Below are positions 26,336-34,301 of a DNA stretch of 64,000 bases, piece after piece. The translations under genes were made by a program, and so were the position numbers. How positions within the stretch are numbered: position 1 is the stretch's first letter; each line of letters starts with the position of its first letter. This DNA is from Arthrobacter sp. zg-Y1171 (GTDB lineage Bacteria; Actinomycetota; Actinomycetes; Actinomycetales; Micrococcaceae): positions 248,001 through 312,000 of the forward strand of contig NZ_CP104264.1 in the NCBI RefSeq assembly GCF_025244845.1, read 5' to 3'. The notes beneath the pieces were generated by a model, which saw only the letters and a program-made list of their open reading frames with translations, was not told the DNA's origin and did no database searches.

Positions 26336-27358
26336 CTAGGCGTTCTCGTCACCAACGCGGATGAGGATCTTGCCGGTGGTTCCGTTCTCGACGGCGTCGT
26401 GCGCAGCGGCGGTTTCCTCGAGGGGGAACCAGGTGAGGGGCAGTCCCGCGGACTCACCGACAGGCAGCGCGCCGTCCTGCAGTGCTGCGGTAATGTCCTC
26501 TGCCGCGGCGTGCTGGGCCTGGGTCCCCACCGTATATATAAGGACGCCCTGCCAACGGACATTCTTCGCGAAGCTCGCAACGATCGGCGCCGTGAATTCC
26601 TCGCCGTTGTTGTTCGCGTAGTAGGCGATGCTGCCGTGGTTGGCGATGACGTCCACATCAAGGGCCGCGTTCTGGGCGGGGGACACTTCGACAATGTGGT
26701 CGACGCCGTCCGGGGCGAGTTCGCGGATCCGGTCGGCTTCGGCGTCGTCCGGGTAGCGGACGATGTGGTGGGCTCCGGCAGCGGTGGCGAGCTCTGCCTT
26801 CGCGTCGCTGCTGACCGTCGCGATCACGGTGGCGCCGGCCCAGGCGGCGAACTGGATGGCGGCGTGGCCTACGGCTCCGGCGCCGCCCTGAACCAGGACG
26901 GTGCGGCCTGCGAGGGCTCCGGGGGCGAGCCGGGACGGGCCGTGTTCGTGGACGGTGAGGGCTCGGTGTGCGGTCATCGCGGGCACACCGAGGCTGCCGG
27001 CGACGTCGAAGCCGATGCCGTCCGGAAGCCGCACCGCCCGGTCGGCGGGGAGGACGGTGAATTCCTGGGCGGTCCCGGTCGGACGGCCGTGGGCTGCGAG
27101 GTAGATCCACACCCGGTCGCCCACCTGAAGGTCGGTCACGCCCTCGCCGACGGCGTCGATAATCCCGGCGCCGTCCTGGTTCGGCACCACCTCGGGGAAC
27201 GCCAGGCTGCTGCCGGCGCGGGCCTTCCAGTCGGTGGGATTCACGCCCGAAACGGTAACCCGAACCCGCACTTCGCCGGGGCCGGGGGCGGCGGCGTCGC
27301 GGTCAACGAGGGAGAGGACGGACGAGGGGCCGGTGGCGGAGTACACGATTGCTTTCAT
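26336..27358 (-). CDS. Quinone oxidoreductase-like MDR family protein
   Basis: A 340-aa medium-chain reductase of the zeta-crystallin/QOR group. MKAIVYSATGPSSVLSLVDR at the start, GVNPTDWKARAG, PNQDGAGIIDAVGEGV and the NADPH-binding VQGGAGAVGHAAIQFAAWAG are seen. There are no structural or catalytic zinc Cys clusters, so it is the zinc-independent type that reduces quinones or enones with NADPH. I start at ATG 27358, where the family normally begins. Confidence 0.88.
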   Translation of the reverse strand: MKAIVYSATGPSSVLSLVDRDAAAPGPGEVRVRVTVSGVNPTDWKARAGSSLAFPEVVPNQDGAGIIDAVGEGVTDLQVGDRVWIYLAAHGRPTGTAQEFTVLPADRAVRLPDGIGFDVAGSLGVPAMTAHRALTVHEHGPSRLAPGALAGRTVLVQGGAGAVGHAAIQFAAWAGATVIATVSSDAKAELATAAGAHHIVRYPDDAEADRIRELAPDGVDHIVEVSPAQNAALDVDVIANHGSIAYYANNNGEEFTAPIVASFAKNVRWQGVLIYTVGTQAQHAAAEDITAALQDGALPVGESAGLPLTWFPLEETAAAHDAVENGTTGKILIRVGDENA

Positions 27359-27414
27359 GGGCGGTACAAGAAACCCGGGCTGCGTTCTATTCCCCGGTGC
27401 GGACAATAACCGGG

Positions 27415-27807
27415 TCAGGTGCTCGCCTGCGGCAGCTGCTGTTGGCCCCAATAACTGCGTGCATCCGGACCGACGGCATCGTAGTCATCGCTGCCGAGGA
27501 AGCGCTCCCGTGCGTAAGGGGTGTCATTGGCGACGGTGGCAGAGTGGACCCTCAAGTCCCTCCGCTTGCGGTGCAGGTCCCGGGGACGGGACTCGTGAAC
27601 GTAGACCCCCGCCAGGGCGACCGCCTTGCTGATCAGCATGCTGGAACCGTCGGCTAGGCCAGGACCGTTATAAAGCACCCAGCTTGCGACGGTCAGAACC
27701 TCCTCCAGCACCTCCCGGGGCGCTTCCCACGCCCACTGTGCAGCGGCGTCTTCACCATATGAGCGCAGATCCGCAACGATGCTCACCCGCGACGTGCTCA
27801 GCGACAC
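27415..27807 (-). CDS. Conserved hypothetical protein
   Basis: A 130-aa soluble protein I cannot assign to a family. It begins MSLSTSRVSIVADLRSYGED, continues with an amphipathic helix (EVLEEVLTVASWVLYNG) and a basic middle (RPRDLHRKRRDLRVHS). Codon use is high-GC at third positions like its neighbours, supporting a real gene. A strong hairpin at 27837-27872 separates it from the next minus-strand gene. Confidence 0.55.
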   Translation of the reverse strand: MSLSTSRVSIVADLRSYGEDAAAQWAWEAPREVLEEVLTVASWVLYNGPGLADGSSMLISKAVALAGVYVHESRPRDLHRKRRDLRVHSATVANDTPYARERFLGSDDYDAVGPDARSYWGQQQLPQAST

Positions 27808-27836
27808 TCTTCCCCCATTTCCCTTGACGCCCGTAA

Positions 27837-27872
27837 AGAGCCGGACCGCCCCCGCGGGGACGGTCCGGCTCT
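27837..27872 (-). terminator. Terminator hairpin after the small antitoxin-like gene
   Basis: Perfect 12-bp arms AGAGCCGGACCG and CGGTCCGGCTCT enclose a 12-base GC-rich loop that itself is palindromic. It lies just after the stop of the 41-aa gene read on the minus strand. No long U tract follows, so strength is uncertain. Confidence 0.6.
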
Positions 27873-27888
27873 GTTGAACGACGGTTGC

Positions 27889-28014
27889 TTACTTCTTGTC
27901 GTCCTTGTTTCCGTCGACGGCGTCCTTCGCCTTGTCTTTAGCCTGGTCAACCTTCTCCGGGTTGTCCTTGGCTGCGTCCTTCGCCTTGTCTGCCATGCCG
28001 CCTAGATCTGCCAT
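27889..28014 (-). CDS. Small MT0933/Rv0909-like antitoxin-type protein
   Basis: A 41-aa protein, MADLGGMADKAKDAAKDNPE then KVDQAKDKAKDAVDGNKDDKK, with ATG 28014 after a GAGGGAAGG ribosome site. The A/K/D heptad-like helix with repeated DKAKDA resembles the MT0933-type antitoxin and CsbD-like stress proteins of actinobacteria. No toxin gene is adjacent, so a stress or structural role is as likely. The gene is too short for ordinary gene-length cut-offs. Confidence 0.6.
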   Translation of the reverse strand: MADLGGMADKAKDAAKDNPEKVDQAKDKAKDAVDGNKDDKK

Positions 28015-28240
28015 TGGATAATGCCTTCCCTCTGTGCGGTCCGGGGCTCATGCGGCCCCGGCTGGGTACACCCATCCTGCCCCACAATGGCGGGATGGAA
28101 CCCCGGGTGCAGGTGTTTTTTATTGCGGGGTGGTGGCGTTGCACCGCTAAGCGCTGGGCGCACAGCGCTCCGGGGGTCGGATAGGCTACCTACCGGCCCG
28201 GCAAATCTGCCGCGGAATCAGCCAGTTTTATGGGGGAAGC

Positions 28241-28789
28241 ATGACCGAGAAAATAGCGCAGGACGCCAACCAGAATCCTTACGCAGGAGCCCAGCCGGTA
28301 GCACCCGGAAACGCACCTGCACGTCCGAAGACGGTGGAAATGGCCTTCTGGCTGCTGCTGGCGGCAGCGGCCCTGGTGCTGATCCGGATTCCGGTGGGAA
28401 TCATGGCCGTGAATAAGGATGACCATAAGTCCGAAATTGAGAGCTTCCTGGGCCCGGACAACGTCCCCATCTGGATCCGCAACGAAATCTCCGACTATGT
28501 CTGGGCAGGAGTCATCACCGCCGTCATCCTCGCAGCGATTGCCCTGCTGTCCCGGATGGGCCTCGGCTGGCCCCGGATCGTCCTCATTGTTGTTGCGGTG
28601 CTTACGGCCTTGAATTCGCGCGTGCAGTTCTTCGCAAGCGTCATCCCGGTCTACGAAACAGCCTGGGTGACGCTGATATCCGTCCTCCTGACGCTGGCCG
28701 CAACGGTGCTGCTGTTCCTGACCCCGTCGAATCACTACTTCAAGTCGATGGGGCAGTACCGCAAGGGCAAGAAGGCCGTTCAGGCCTAG
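28241..28789 (+). CDS. Hypothetical four-helix membrane protein
   Basis: A 182-aa protein with a Gln/Asn/Pro-rich cytoplasmic start and four hydrophobic helices (about 34-55, 88-105, 110-126, 137-158), ending in a basic tail GQYRKGKKAVQA. GGGGGAAGC precedes ATG 28241. No family is recognised; the short proline-rich N-terminus followed by small helices resembles uncharacterised actinobacterial envelope proteins. Confidence 0.7.
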   Translation: MTEKIAQDANQNPYAGAQPVAPGNAPARPKTVEMAFWLLLAAAALVLIRIPVGIMAVNKDDHKSEIESFLGPDNVPIWIRNEISDYVWAGVITAVILAAIALLSRMGLGWPRIVLIVVAVLTALNSRVQFFASVIPVYETAWVTLISVLLTLAATVLLFLTPSNHYFKSMGQYRKGKKAVQA

Positions 28790-28864
28790 CCGAGGCGTCT
28801 CCGCCCGGCGGCCGGCAGCCCTGTTGGCTGACCGGCCGCCGGTTTCGCGACGTAGGCTTGGAAG

Positions 28865-29470
28865 ATGCGAAACGAAACCCTCTGGGAAGCGAAAAAGCGG
28901 CAGAATCCCGGGCATTCCGCCTGGTACATCTCGCGGTTCGAGGCCATGCGGGAGCAGGGCCAGGACCTCGACGGCGAAGCCCGGCTGATCGACGCGATGC
29001 TGCCGCGGGGCGCCCGGATCCTCGACGCCGGCTGCGGTCCCGGCCGGGTGGGCGGGGAACTGGCGCGGCGCGGCCACGCCGTCGTCGGCGTCGACGTCGA
29101 TCCGGAACTTATCGACGCCGCCCGGCAGGACTTCCCGGACCTGCAGTGGTTCGTCGGGGACCTCTCGGAACTGGACCTGCCCGCCGAAGGCATTCCCGAA
29201 CCGTTCGACCTCATTGTCTGCGCTGGCAACGTGATGACCTTCCTGGCACCGGGAACCGCCGTCGACGTCCTGACCCGGATGCGCGAGCACCTTGCAGCCG
29301 ACGGCCGGGTGGTTATCGGGTTCGGCGGAAACCGCGGGTATGCCTTCGAGGCCTTCTTCGACGACGCCGCCGCGGCCGGCCTTGAGGTCCAGCAGCGGTT
29401 CTCCACGTGGGACCTGCGGCCGTTTACGCCCGAGTCGGACTTCCTGGTGGCGGTGCTGGGCCGCGCCTGA
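28865..29470 (+). CDS. Class I SAM-dependent methyltransferase
   Basis: A 201-aa Rossmann methyltransferase. Motif I is ILDAGCGPGRVGGELARRGH, motif II VVGVDVDPELIDAARQ, and the acidic VGDLSELDLP and post-motif FDLIVCAGNVMTFL follow. The WYISRFEAMREQGQDL N-terminal helix caps the active site. Substrate cannot be inferred. It stands between a membrane protein and a frameshifted MDMPI gene without obvious operon partners. Confidence 0.87.
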   Translation: MRNETLWEAKKRQNPGHSAWYISRFEAMREQGQDLDGEARLIDAMLPRGARILDAGCGPGRVGGELARRGHAVVGVDVDPELIDAARQDFPDLQWFVGDLSELDLPAEGIPEPFDLIVCAGNVMTFLAPGTAVDVLTRMREHLAADGRVVIGFGGNRGYAFEAFFDDAAAAGLEVQQRFSTWDLRPFTPESDFLVAVLGRA

Positions 29471-29536
29471 GACCCGTTCCGACCCCGGCGATGGACAATA
29501 ACGTCCAAACGGGAGCCGGCGGGAAGGCGGGGCATT

Positions 29537-30165
29537 GTGAATCTGGAAGAGGATCCTCAGCGGGCGGCGCAACTATGCTTTGCGGCCCAGGCGCGTCTGA
29601 TGCATCGTGTCGCAGACCTAACCGACACGGACGTCCTGGCGCCAAGCCGCTTGCCTGGCTGGCCCGTGGGTCACGTCCTGACCCATCTGGCGCGGAACGC
29701 CGATGCCCACGCCCGCCGGCTGTCCGGCGCCCTCGAAGGCCACGATGTTCCGAGATATCCCGGCGGATCCGAACAGCGCACCCGGGAGATCGAGGAGGGT
29801 GCCGGCCGGGCCGCCGCAGAAATCATCGCCGACCTCAGCTCCAGCATGCTGCACCTCGAGGAGGTCCTGAACCTGTCCGAGGCGGCAGGATGGCCCAACG
29901 GCCACCTCATGGGCGGGGCGATGACTCCTACGGCGTGGCTGCCTGTCCGGCGCATCGGCTCCGCGAAGTCGAGATGCACCACGTGGATCTGGGGCTCGGC
30001 TATGCACCCGCGGACTGGCCCGAGGAGTACGTCGCGTGGGACCTTCGTGTCCTGCTCGCTACCGTTCTGGAACGGCTCGGGTCCCCGAACCAGCAGCGCA
30101 GCTTCATGGCCTGGCTGGCGGGCCGGGGGCCGCTGGCTCCGGACACGAAGCTGGCGGACTGGTGA
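29537..30165 (+). pseudogene. Frameshifted mycothiol-dependent maleylpyruvate isomerase family gene
   Basis: The first frame gives an MDMPI N-terminal domain (LPGWPVGHVLTHLARNADAHARRL with the conserved His-Asn-Ala-Asp-His) up to TPTAWLPVRR. The homology then continues in another frame as LREVEMHHVDLGLGYAPADW and reaches a normal stop at 30165. The shift (net -1 or +2) lies between about 29945 and 29960. The complete length (about 209 codons) fits the family, so only one event broke it. Either a young pseudogene or an assembly error. Confidence 0.8.
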
Positions 30166-30191
30166 ACCGGGCTCGGCACGGGCGCCGGGAC

Positions 30192-30773
30192 CTAGGCCGC
30201 GGCGTCCATGGTGCCGAGAATCCGAACCCTCAGGTCTTCCGGCCCCACGTGTCGGCTGATCAGGGACATGGCTGCGGGATCGGCGCCGCGGAGGACTCCC
30301 AGCAGTAGATGTTCCGTCCCGATGTAGCCGTCCTTCCGGGCCGTTGATTCGCGCAGGCTGTTCGTCAGTACGGCTTTCGCGCCGCTGCTGAAGGGCAGGT
30401 GCCCGCCTTTGAGGGAGTCGAACAGGCGACGACGCCGCGGGGCGGGACCGGCGGCGGCGTCCAGGGTGCCTTCCCCGAATTGTGCATCGACGGCGCGGCG
30501 CACCTCGTCCAGGTCAATACCGACGGATTCCAAGGCGGCGGCGTCGTCGTACCCGGAGTCCGGGCCCATGGCGCGTAGGTCCGCACGCAGCTGCGCTGAC
30601 GTGAGGCCGCACTCGGCCAGCACGGACGCCAGCCGAGGGGTGGATGTTTCCACGGTGGACACCGCGCCGATCAGCACGTGCACCGGGAGGATCTGGGTCG
30701 CCTCCAAGGTGCGGGCTTCTTCCTGGGTGGAGACGACACTTTGGCGGGCTTGCTGAGTGAACCGTTCAAACAT
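30192..30773 (-). CDS. Clp repeat (N) domain protein without ATPase
   Basis: A 193-aa protein containing two Clp N-type repeats: MFERFTQQARQSVVSTQEEA with ILPVHVLIGAV, and FSSGAKAVLTNSLRES with IGTEHLLLGVLRG. There is no AAA+ domain, so it resembles ClpS/ClpC-N adaptors rather than an unfoldase. Start ATG 30773 lies four bases after the HTH gene, so the two are co-transcribed. Such HTH-Clp_N pairs recur in actinobacteria and probably sense or recruit substrates for Clp; that is inference. Confidence 0.82.
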   Translation of the reverse strand: MFERFTQQARQSVVSTQEEARTLEATQILPVHVLIGAVSTVETSTPRLASVLAECGLTSAQLRADLRAMGPDSGYDDAAALESVGIDLDEVRRAVDAQFGEGTLDAAAGPAPRRRRLFDSLKGGHLPFSSGAKAVLTNSLRESTARKDGYIGTEHLLLGVLRGADPAAMSLISRHVGPEDLRVRILGTMDAAA

Positions 30774-30777
30774 GGCG

Positions 30778-30993
30778 CTACTTCGCTTTCCGGTTGTACT
30801 TCTGGTGCACTGCCTGCTTGCTGATGCCGAGCTGGTCGGCGATGGCCTGCCAGGACCAGCCCTGCGCCCGGGCATTGGCAACCTGCACGGCCTCGAGCTG
30901 GTCGCGCAGCCTGCCGAGGGCGACGACGGCGCGCAGCCCGGTAGCCGGATCGGGACTCGCCGCCGCGGCGGCCAAGGGGGAATGGTCTTCCAT
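30778..30993 (-). CDS. Small helix-turn-helix protein partnered with Clp N-domain protein
   Basis: About 71 aa from ATG 30993 (an ATG at 31002 would add three). The C-terminal half is a clear HTH: GWSWQAIADQLGISKQAVHQKYNRK. The N-terminus is Ala-rich. It is first gene in the pair with the Clp N-domain protein four bases downstream and probably autoregulates it. Confidence 0.75.
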   Translation of the reverse strand: MEDHSPLAAAAASPDPATGLRAVVALGRLRDQLEAVQVANARAQGWSWQAIADQLGISKQAVHQKYNRKAK

Positions 30994-31081
30994 AAGCGTC
31001 AACCTAGATTGACGGAGGGGACCGTGTCAATAGGAGTTGACGAATTGTCGAGATCTACGGCGGACCGGACTGCAGGGGCTG

Positions 31082-31381
31082 CTAAAGCTCCGTGCCCTGC
31101 ATTGGCCCCGGTGGAACGGGTTCCGTCATGACGCTGCCGGACTCGTGCACCCACCTGCCGCGGCCGACTTCCGGGCAGGTGGCGCGCAGGTTCGTCTGTA
31201 GGGTCGAGGAGTCCGTGGTGTGCATGCCGCGGAGCAACTTGAACAGGTCTACACCGAACTCCAGGCGTCCGTCCCGCCAATAGGCGTCGTAGCGGATTGC
31301 GCGCACCGGCCGGTGCAGCCACTTGGACGGGCGGATGAATGCCGTCGCGCGCAAGGCAACTGGGCGCTCGAAGTTCTCCAT
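31082..31381 (-). CDS. Conserved hypothetical protein
   Basis: A 99-aa soluble protein starting at ATG 31381: MENFERPVALRATAFIRPSK, then VRAIRYDAYWRDGRLEFGVD and LFKLLRGMHTTD. Codon third positions are strongly G/C, supporting coding. I know no family. No good ribosome site precedes the ATG, and the frameshifted YCII gene ends eleven bases upstream, so it may depend on that transcript. Confidence 0.55.
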   Translation of the reverse strand: MENFERPVALRATAFIRPSKWLHRPVRAIRYDAYWRDGRLEFGVDLFKLLRGMHTTDSSTLQTNLRATCPEVGRGRWVHESGSVMTEPVPPGPMQGTEL

Positions 31382-31391
31382 AAAGGAATAA

Positions 31392-31767
31392 TCACATATT
31401 CGCGATCGGGCGCAGTTCGACGGTTTCGCCGGGGGAGGCGAACCGGGCCAGAATCTCCTCCGCACGCTGCGGGGTGCCGGCCTGGATGAAGAACATCCCG
31501 GCGAGATGTTCCCCGGGTGCAGCATACGGTCCGCTGCTGATGACCGGCCCCTCTTCCCAGCGGACCAGTTGCGCGCCAGCCGGATCCCCCCAGCGCCTCA
31601 CCGCCGAGAAGCTCGCCGGCCTCCTGCAGCTCGGTGAGGAACGAATCGAATTCGGTGTCCATCCGCTGCCGCTCGGACTTCGGTAAGGATTGGAACGCAG
31701 GCAAATAGTTCCCCGTTGGGTGGCCCCATGGCTGAGGGTTCGAATAAACGAGGATCGCGTATTTCAT
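31392..31767 (-). pseudogene. Frameshifted YCII-related protein gene
   Basis: From ATG 31767 the frame encodes MKYAILVYSNPQPWGHPTGN and a helix to GELLGGEALG; homology continues one base off as GDPAGAQLVRWEEGPVISSG PYAAPGEHLAGMFFIQA and AEEILARF...VELRPI, a normal YCII C-terminus. The shift falls in a run of six C on the plus strand (31586-31591); five would restore one frame. YCII proteins often pair with ECF sigma factors; none is adjacent. Broken gene, slippage site or sequencing error. Confidence 0.78.
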
Positions 31768-31872
31768 GGCAGCCGGTCCGTTCTGCGATGTGAGGGTTCG
31801 AGTTTCCGCGAGACTGTCGCACCTGCGCGGTACAGGCAACACTGAATACACCGAAAACGCTGCTCCGGACAG

Positions 31873-31904
31873 AGAAAGAGGCCCGGTTGCCCGGGCCTCT
31901 TTCT
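31873..31904 (-). terminator. Rho-independent terminator after SDR gene
   Basis: Perfect 14-bp arms AGAAAGAGGCCCGG and CCGGGCCTCTTTCT with a TTGC loop. On the minus strand it follows the stop of the SDR gene at 31964 and precedes the YCII gene; the U-rich arm supplies part of the tract. Confidence 0.7.
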
Positions 31905-31963
31905 GAAGTGCCGTGATCAAGTTCGCCGGCGGGGCGGCTCACTCGATTGATCACTCACGCTGA

Positions 31964-32629
31964 TCAGTCCGCGCTGATCTGGCGGCGGAAGGTGTCCCGA
32001 CGGGTGTGGAGGTCCCAAAGGACACCGGCGAGAACGTCGGGATCCTTTTCCGGATCACCCTCGATGATGCGGCCGCCGATGATGAGCTGCGATACGTGGA
32101 TGCCCTCCTCGCCGAGGACCTCGTTGAGGAGCTGCGCGTAAGCGGCCTGGCCGGCGAACGCCACCGAGGTTCCGGTGACACCGCGTCCGGGCTTCACTGC
32201 TGATCCGCCGTTGACGAAGAGGATGGTGCCTCGGTTTTCACCAAGGAACCGCATTCCGGGCAGCACCTGGTGGACTGCGGCCACCGGCCCGTAGATGGAG
32301 AACTCAACAGGACCCCGGAGGTCCGCTACGGTCGTCTCAAGGACGGGCCGCATGAAGTCTTTCTGCGGAAGGGGGCTGTACTGCAGCACCTCGACCGGGC
32401 CGAGGGTTTCGGCCGCAGCCTCGAGGGCAGCGGCGATCGATTCCGGATTGCGGACGTCGGCGGCGAAGCCCCGGGCCGGAATTCCGGCCTTGCCGAGGTC
32501 TTCGGCAAGGGCGTCCACCTTGGCCTGGCTTCGGGAGATCAGCGCAACGGAGAATCCCTCTGCGCCGAAACGTCGTGCCACGGCGGCACCCAGGCCGCGT
32601 CCTGCACCAATGATCGCGATAGTAGTCAT
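31964..32629 (-). CDS. SDR-fold protein lacking the catalytic YxxxK
   Basis: A 221-aa Rossmann protein of the short-chain dehydrogenase superfamily. IAIIGAGRGLGAAVARRFG binds the nucleotide and FAADVRNPES follows beta-3. The region that normally bears Y-x3-K reads VAFAGQAAYAQLLNEVL, with no Lys, so ordinary dehydrogenase chemistry is unlikely. The GGS is kept. Perhaps an NAD(P)-binding regulatory or structural member; function unknown. Followed by a strong terminator on its own strand. Confidence 0.78.
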   Translation of the reverse strand: MTTIAIIGAGRGLGAAVARRFGAEGFSVALISRSQAKVDALAEDLGKAGIPARGFAADVRNPESIAAALEAAAETLGPVEVLQYSPLPQKDFMRPVLETTVADLRGPVEFSIYGPVAAVHQVLPGMRFLGENRGTILFVNGGSAVKPGRGVTGTSVAFAGQAAYAQLLNEVLGEEGIHVSQLIIGGRIIEGDPEKDPDVLAGVLWDLHTRRDTFRRQISAD

Positions 32630-32694
32630 GGGGAAGCTAACTGGGTGGGGTGCCGAATAATTCCGGAGGTTTCCTGCCCGGCACGTGCTCCGGG

Positions 32695-32734
32695 CGTATA
32701 AAAAAGAACCGGTCCCGCTTTCGCGGGACCGGTT
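32695..32734 (-). terminator. Rho-independent terminator of the MFS gene
   Basis: Arms AACCGGTCCCGC (32707-32718) and GCGGGACCGGTT (32723-32734) pair perfectly around a 4-base loop. Read on the minus strand the stem is followed by CTTTTTT, a proper U tract. It ends the transporter transcript, which stops at 32759. Confidence 0.88.
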
Positions 32735-32758
32735 CCGGTCATCAGAGGTGGGACCGCC

Positions 32759-34246
32759 TTAGCCGACGGGGGCTACCTCGGGAACCTTCAGCAGGTCCTC
32801 CTTGGACGGGCGGATCATGAAGTAGCCGATCGGGGCGGCAAGGAAGAGTGCGACGCCGGCCCAGACGAACGCGGTGGAGTAACCGTTCACCAGCGCTTCG
32901 AGTTCTGCGGCAGGCTGGCCGCCGTTGCTGCTCAGGTAGGAAGTGATGCCGGCCGTGTAGACGGCCGTGAACAGTGCGGTGCCGATGGACCCGCCGATCT
33001 GCTGGGTGGCCGATACAGCGGCGCTGGCCACGCCGGCGTCGTGCTCGTCAATGCCGGCCAGGGCCACGTTCTGCAGCGGCACGAAGATCATCGCGAGGCC
33101 GAAGCCCAGCAGCGCCAGTCCGGGGAGGACCTCCAGGGCGTAGTTCCCCTCGACCGTGATGAAGGAGAGCCAGATCAGGCCGGCAGCGCCGACGATCGGC
33201 CCCACGGTCATGGGCAGGCGGACGCCGGTGCGCGGCAGGAACTTGGACAGGACGCCGGCGCCGACGGTGATGGCGATGGTCATGGGCAGCGACGCAAGGC
33301 CGGACTTCAGCGGCGAGTAGCCCAGGACAATCTGGAAGTAGAAGATCAGGAACAGGATGCCGCCCAGCAGGGCAGCGCCGGTCAGCGTGGAGGTCAGGAA
33401 CGCGCCGCCGCGGACCTTGTTGGTCAGCACGCGCAGGGGCAGCAGCGGGTTGGAAACGCGGCTTTCCACGAACACGAACAGCGCCAGGATCAGCACGCCG
33501 GCGGCAAGGAAGGCAATGGTTTCAACACGTGCCCAGCCGTTTTCGGCCTGGGAGAATCCGTACACGAGCGAAGCCAGTCCGGCCACCACGAGAACGGCGC
33601 CCGGCAGGTCGTAGCGGGTGTTGCCGTGGGCCTTGCTCTCCCGGATCAGCGGCAGGGCGGCGGCCATGGCGACAATCGCAATCGGCACGTTGACCAGCAG
33701 GCACCAGTTCCAGCTGGCGTACTGCGTCAGGACGCCGCCAAGCAGCAGGCCGATGGCCGCGCCGCCGCCGCCGATGGCACCGTACACGGCGAAGGCCTTG
33801 ATGCGGTCCTTGCCCGAGGGGAAGGTGATGGTCAGGATGGCGAGCGACGCCGGTGCCAGCAGTGCGGCGAAGGCGCCCTGCAGGCCGCGGGCAGCCAGGA
33901 GCATTTCGGTGCTTTCCGCAAAACCGCCGATGGCGGAGGCCACGGCAAAGCCGGCCATTCCCACCATGAACGTGCGCTTGCGGCCCCAGTAATCGGCGAT
34001 GCGTCCGCCGAGCAGCAGCAGCGAGCCGAAGGCCAGTGCGTAGATCGTGACCACCCAGGTGCGGTCGCCGTCGGACATGCCCAGTTCGCGCTGCGCGTCC
34101 GGCAGTGCGATGTTCACGATGGTGCCGTCCAGGACCACCATCAGCTGGGCCAGCGCCAGGACGGCCAGCAGCAGCCAGCGGTGCGGATGTGCCGAGTGGT
34201 CGACGGCGGCGGCCCGGGGCAGGCCGGAAGGGGTGGTGCGGTCCAT
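32759..34246 (-). CDS. MFS drug efflux transporter (DHA2/EmrB-QacA type)
   Basis: A 495-aa transporter with 14 predicted helices. VVLDGTIVNIALPDAQRELG is the DHA2 motif D1 and GGRIADYWGRKRTFM the motif A loop. LLVNVPIAIVAMA is also typical. It exports hydrophobic drugs or metabolites by proton antiport. Transcribed divergently from a TetR gene with a palindromic operator between them (34266-34281), so that protein probably represses it and is relieved by the exported compound. Its own terminator follows. Confidence 0.9.
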   Translation of the reverse strand: MDRTTPSGLPRAAAVDHSAHPHRWLLLAVLALAQLMVVLDGTIVNIALPDAQRELGMSDGDRTWVVTIYALAFGSLLLLGGRIADYWGRKRTFMVGMAGFAVASAIGGFAESTEMLLAARGLQGAFAALLAPASLAILTITFPSGKDRIKAFAVYGAIGGGGAAIGLLLGGVLTQYASWNWCLLVNVPIAIVAMAAALPLIRESKAHGNTRYDLPGAVLVVAGLASLVYGFSQAENGWARVETIAFLAAGVLILALFVFVESRVSNPLLPLRVLTNKVRGGAFLTSTLTGAALLGGILFLIFYFQIVLGYSPLKSGLASLPMTIAITVGAGVLSKFLPRTGVRLPMTVGPIVGAAGLIWLSFITVEGNYALEVLPGLALLGFGLAMIFVPLQNVALAGIDEHDAGVASAAVSATQQIGGSIGTALFTAVYTAGITSYLSSNGGQPAAELEALVNGYSTAFVWAGVALFLAAPIGYFMIRPSKEDLLKVPEVAPVG

Positions 34247-34265
34247 GAAGGGGAAATCCTAATCA

Positions 34266-34281
34266 AACGAACTGGTTGGTT
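34266..34281. promoter_or_regulatory. TetR operator between MFS and regulator genes
   Basis: AACGAAC-TG-GTTGGTT is a 16-bp inverted repeat with one mismatched pair, centred in the 55-bp gap between the divergent starts. Position and form are typical of TetR-family operators that repress both genes. Confidence 0.7.
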
Positions 34282-34301
34282 GGCTTAGCTAGACTACAGG
34301 T

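Noticed and set aside
27889..28014. Complete toxin-antitoxin pair
   Set aside because: The small protein resembles antitoxins but no toxin-like gene lies beside it.
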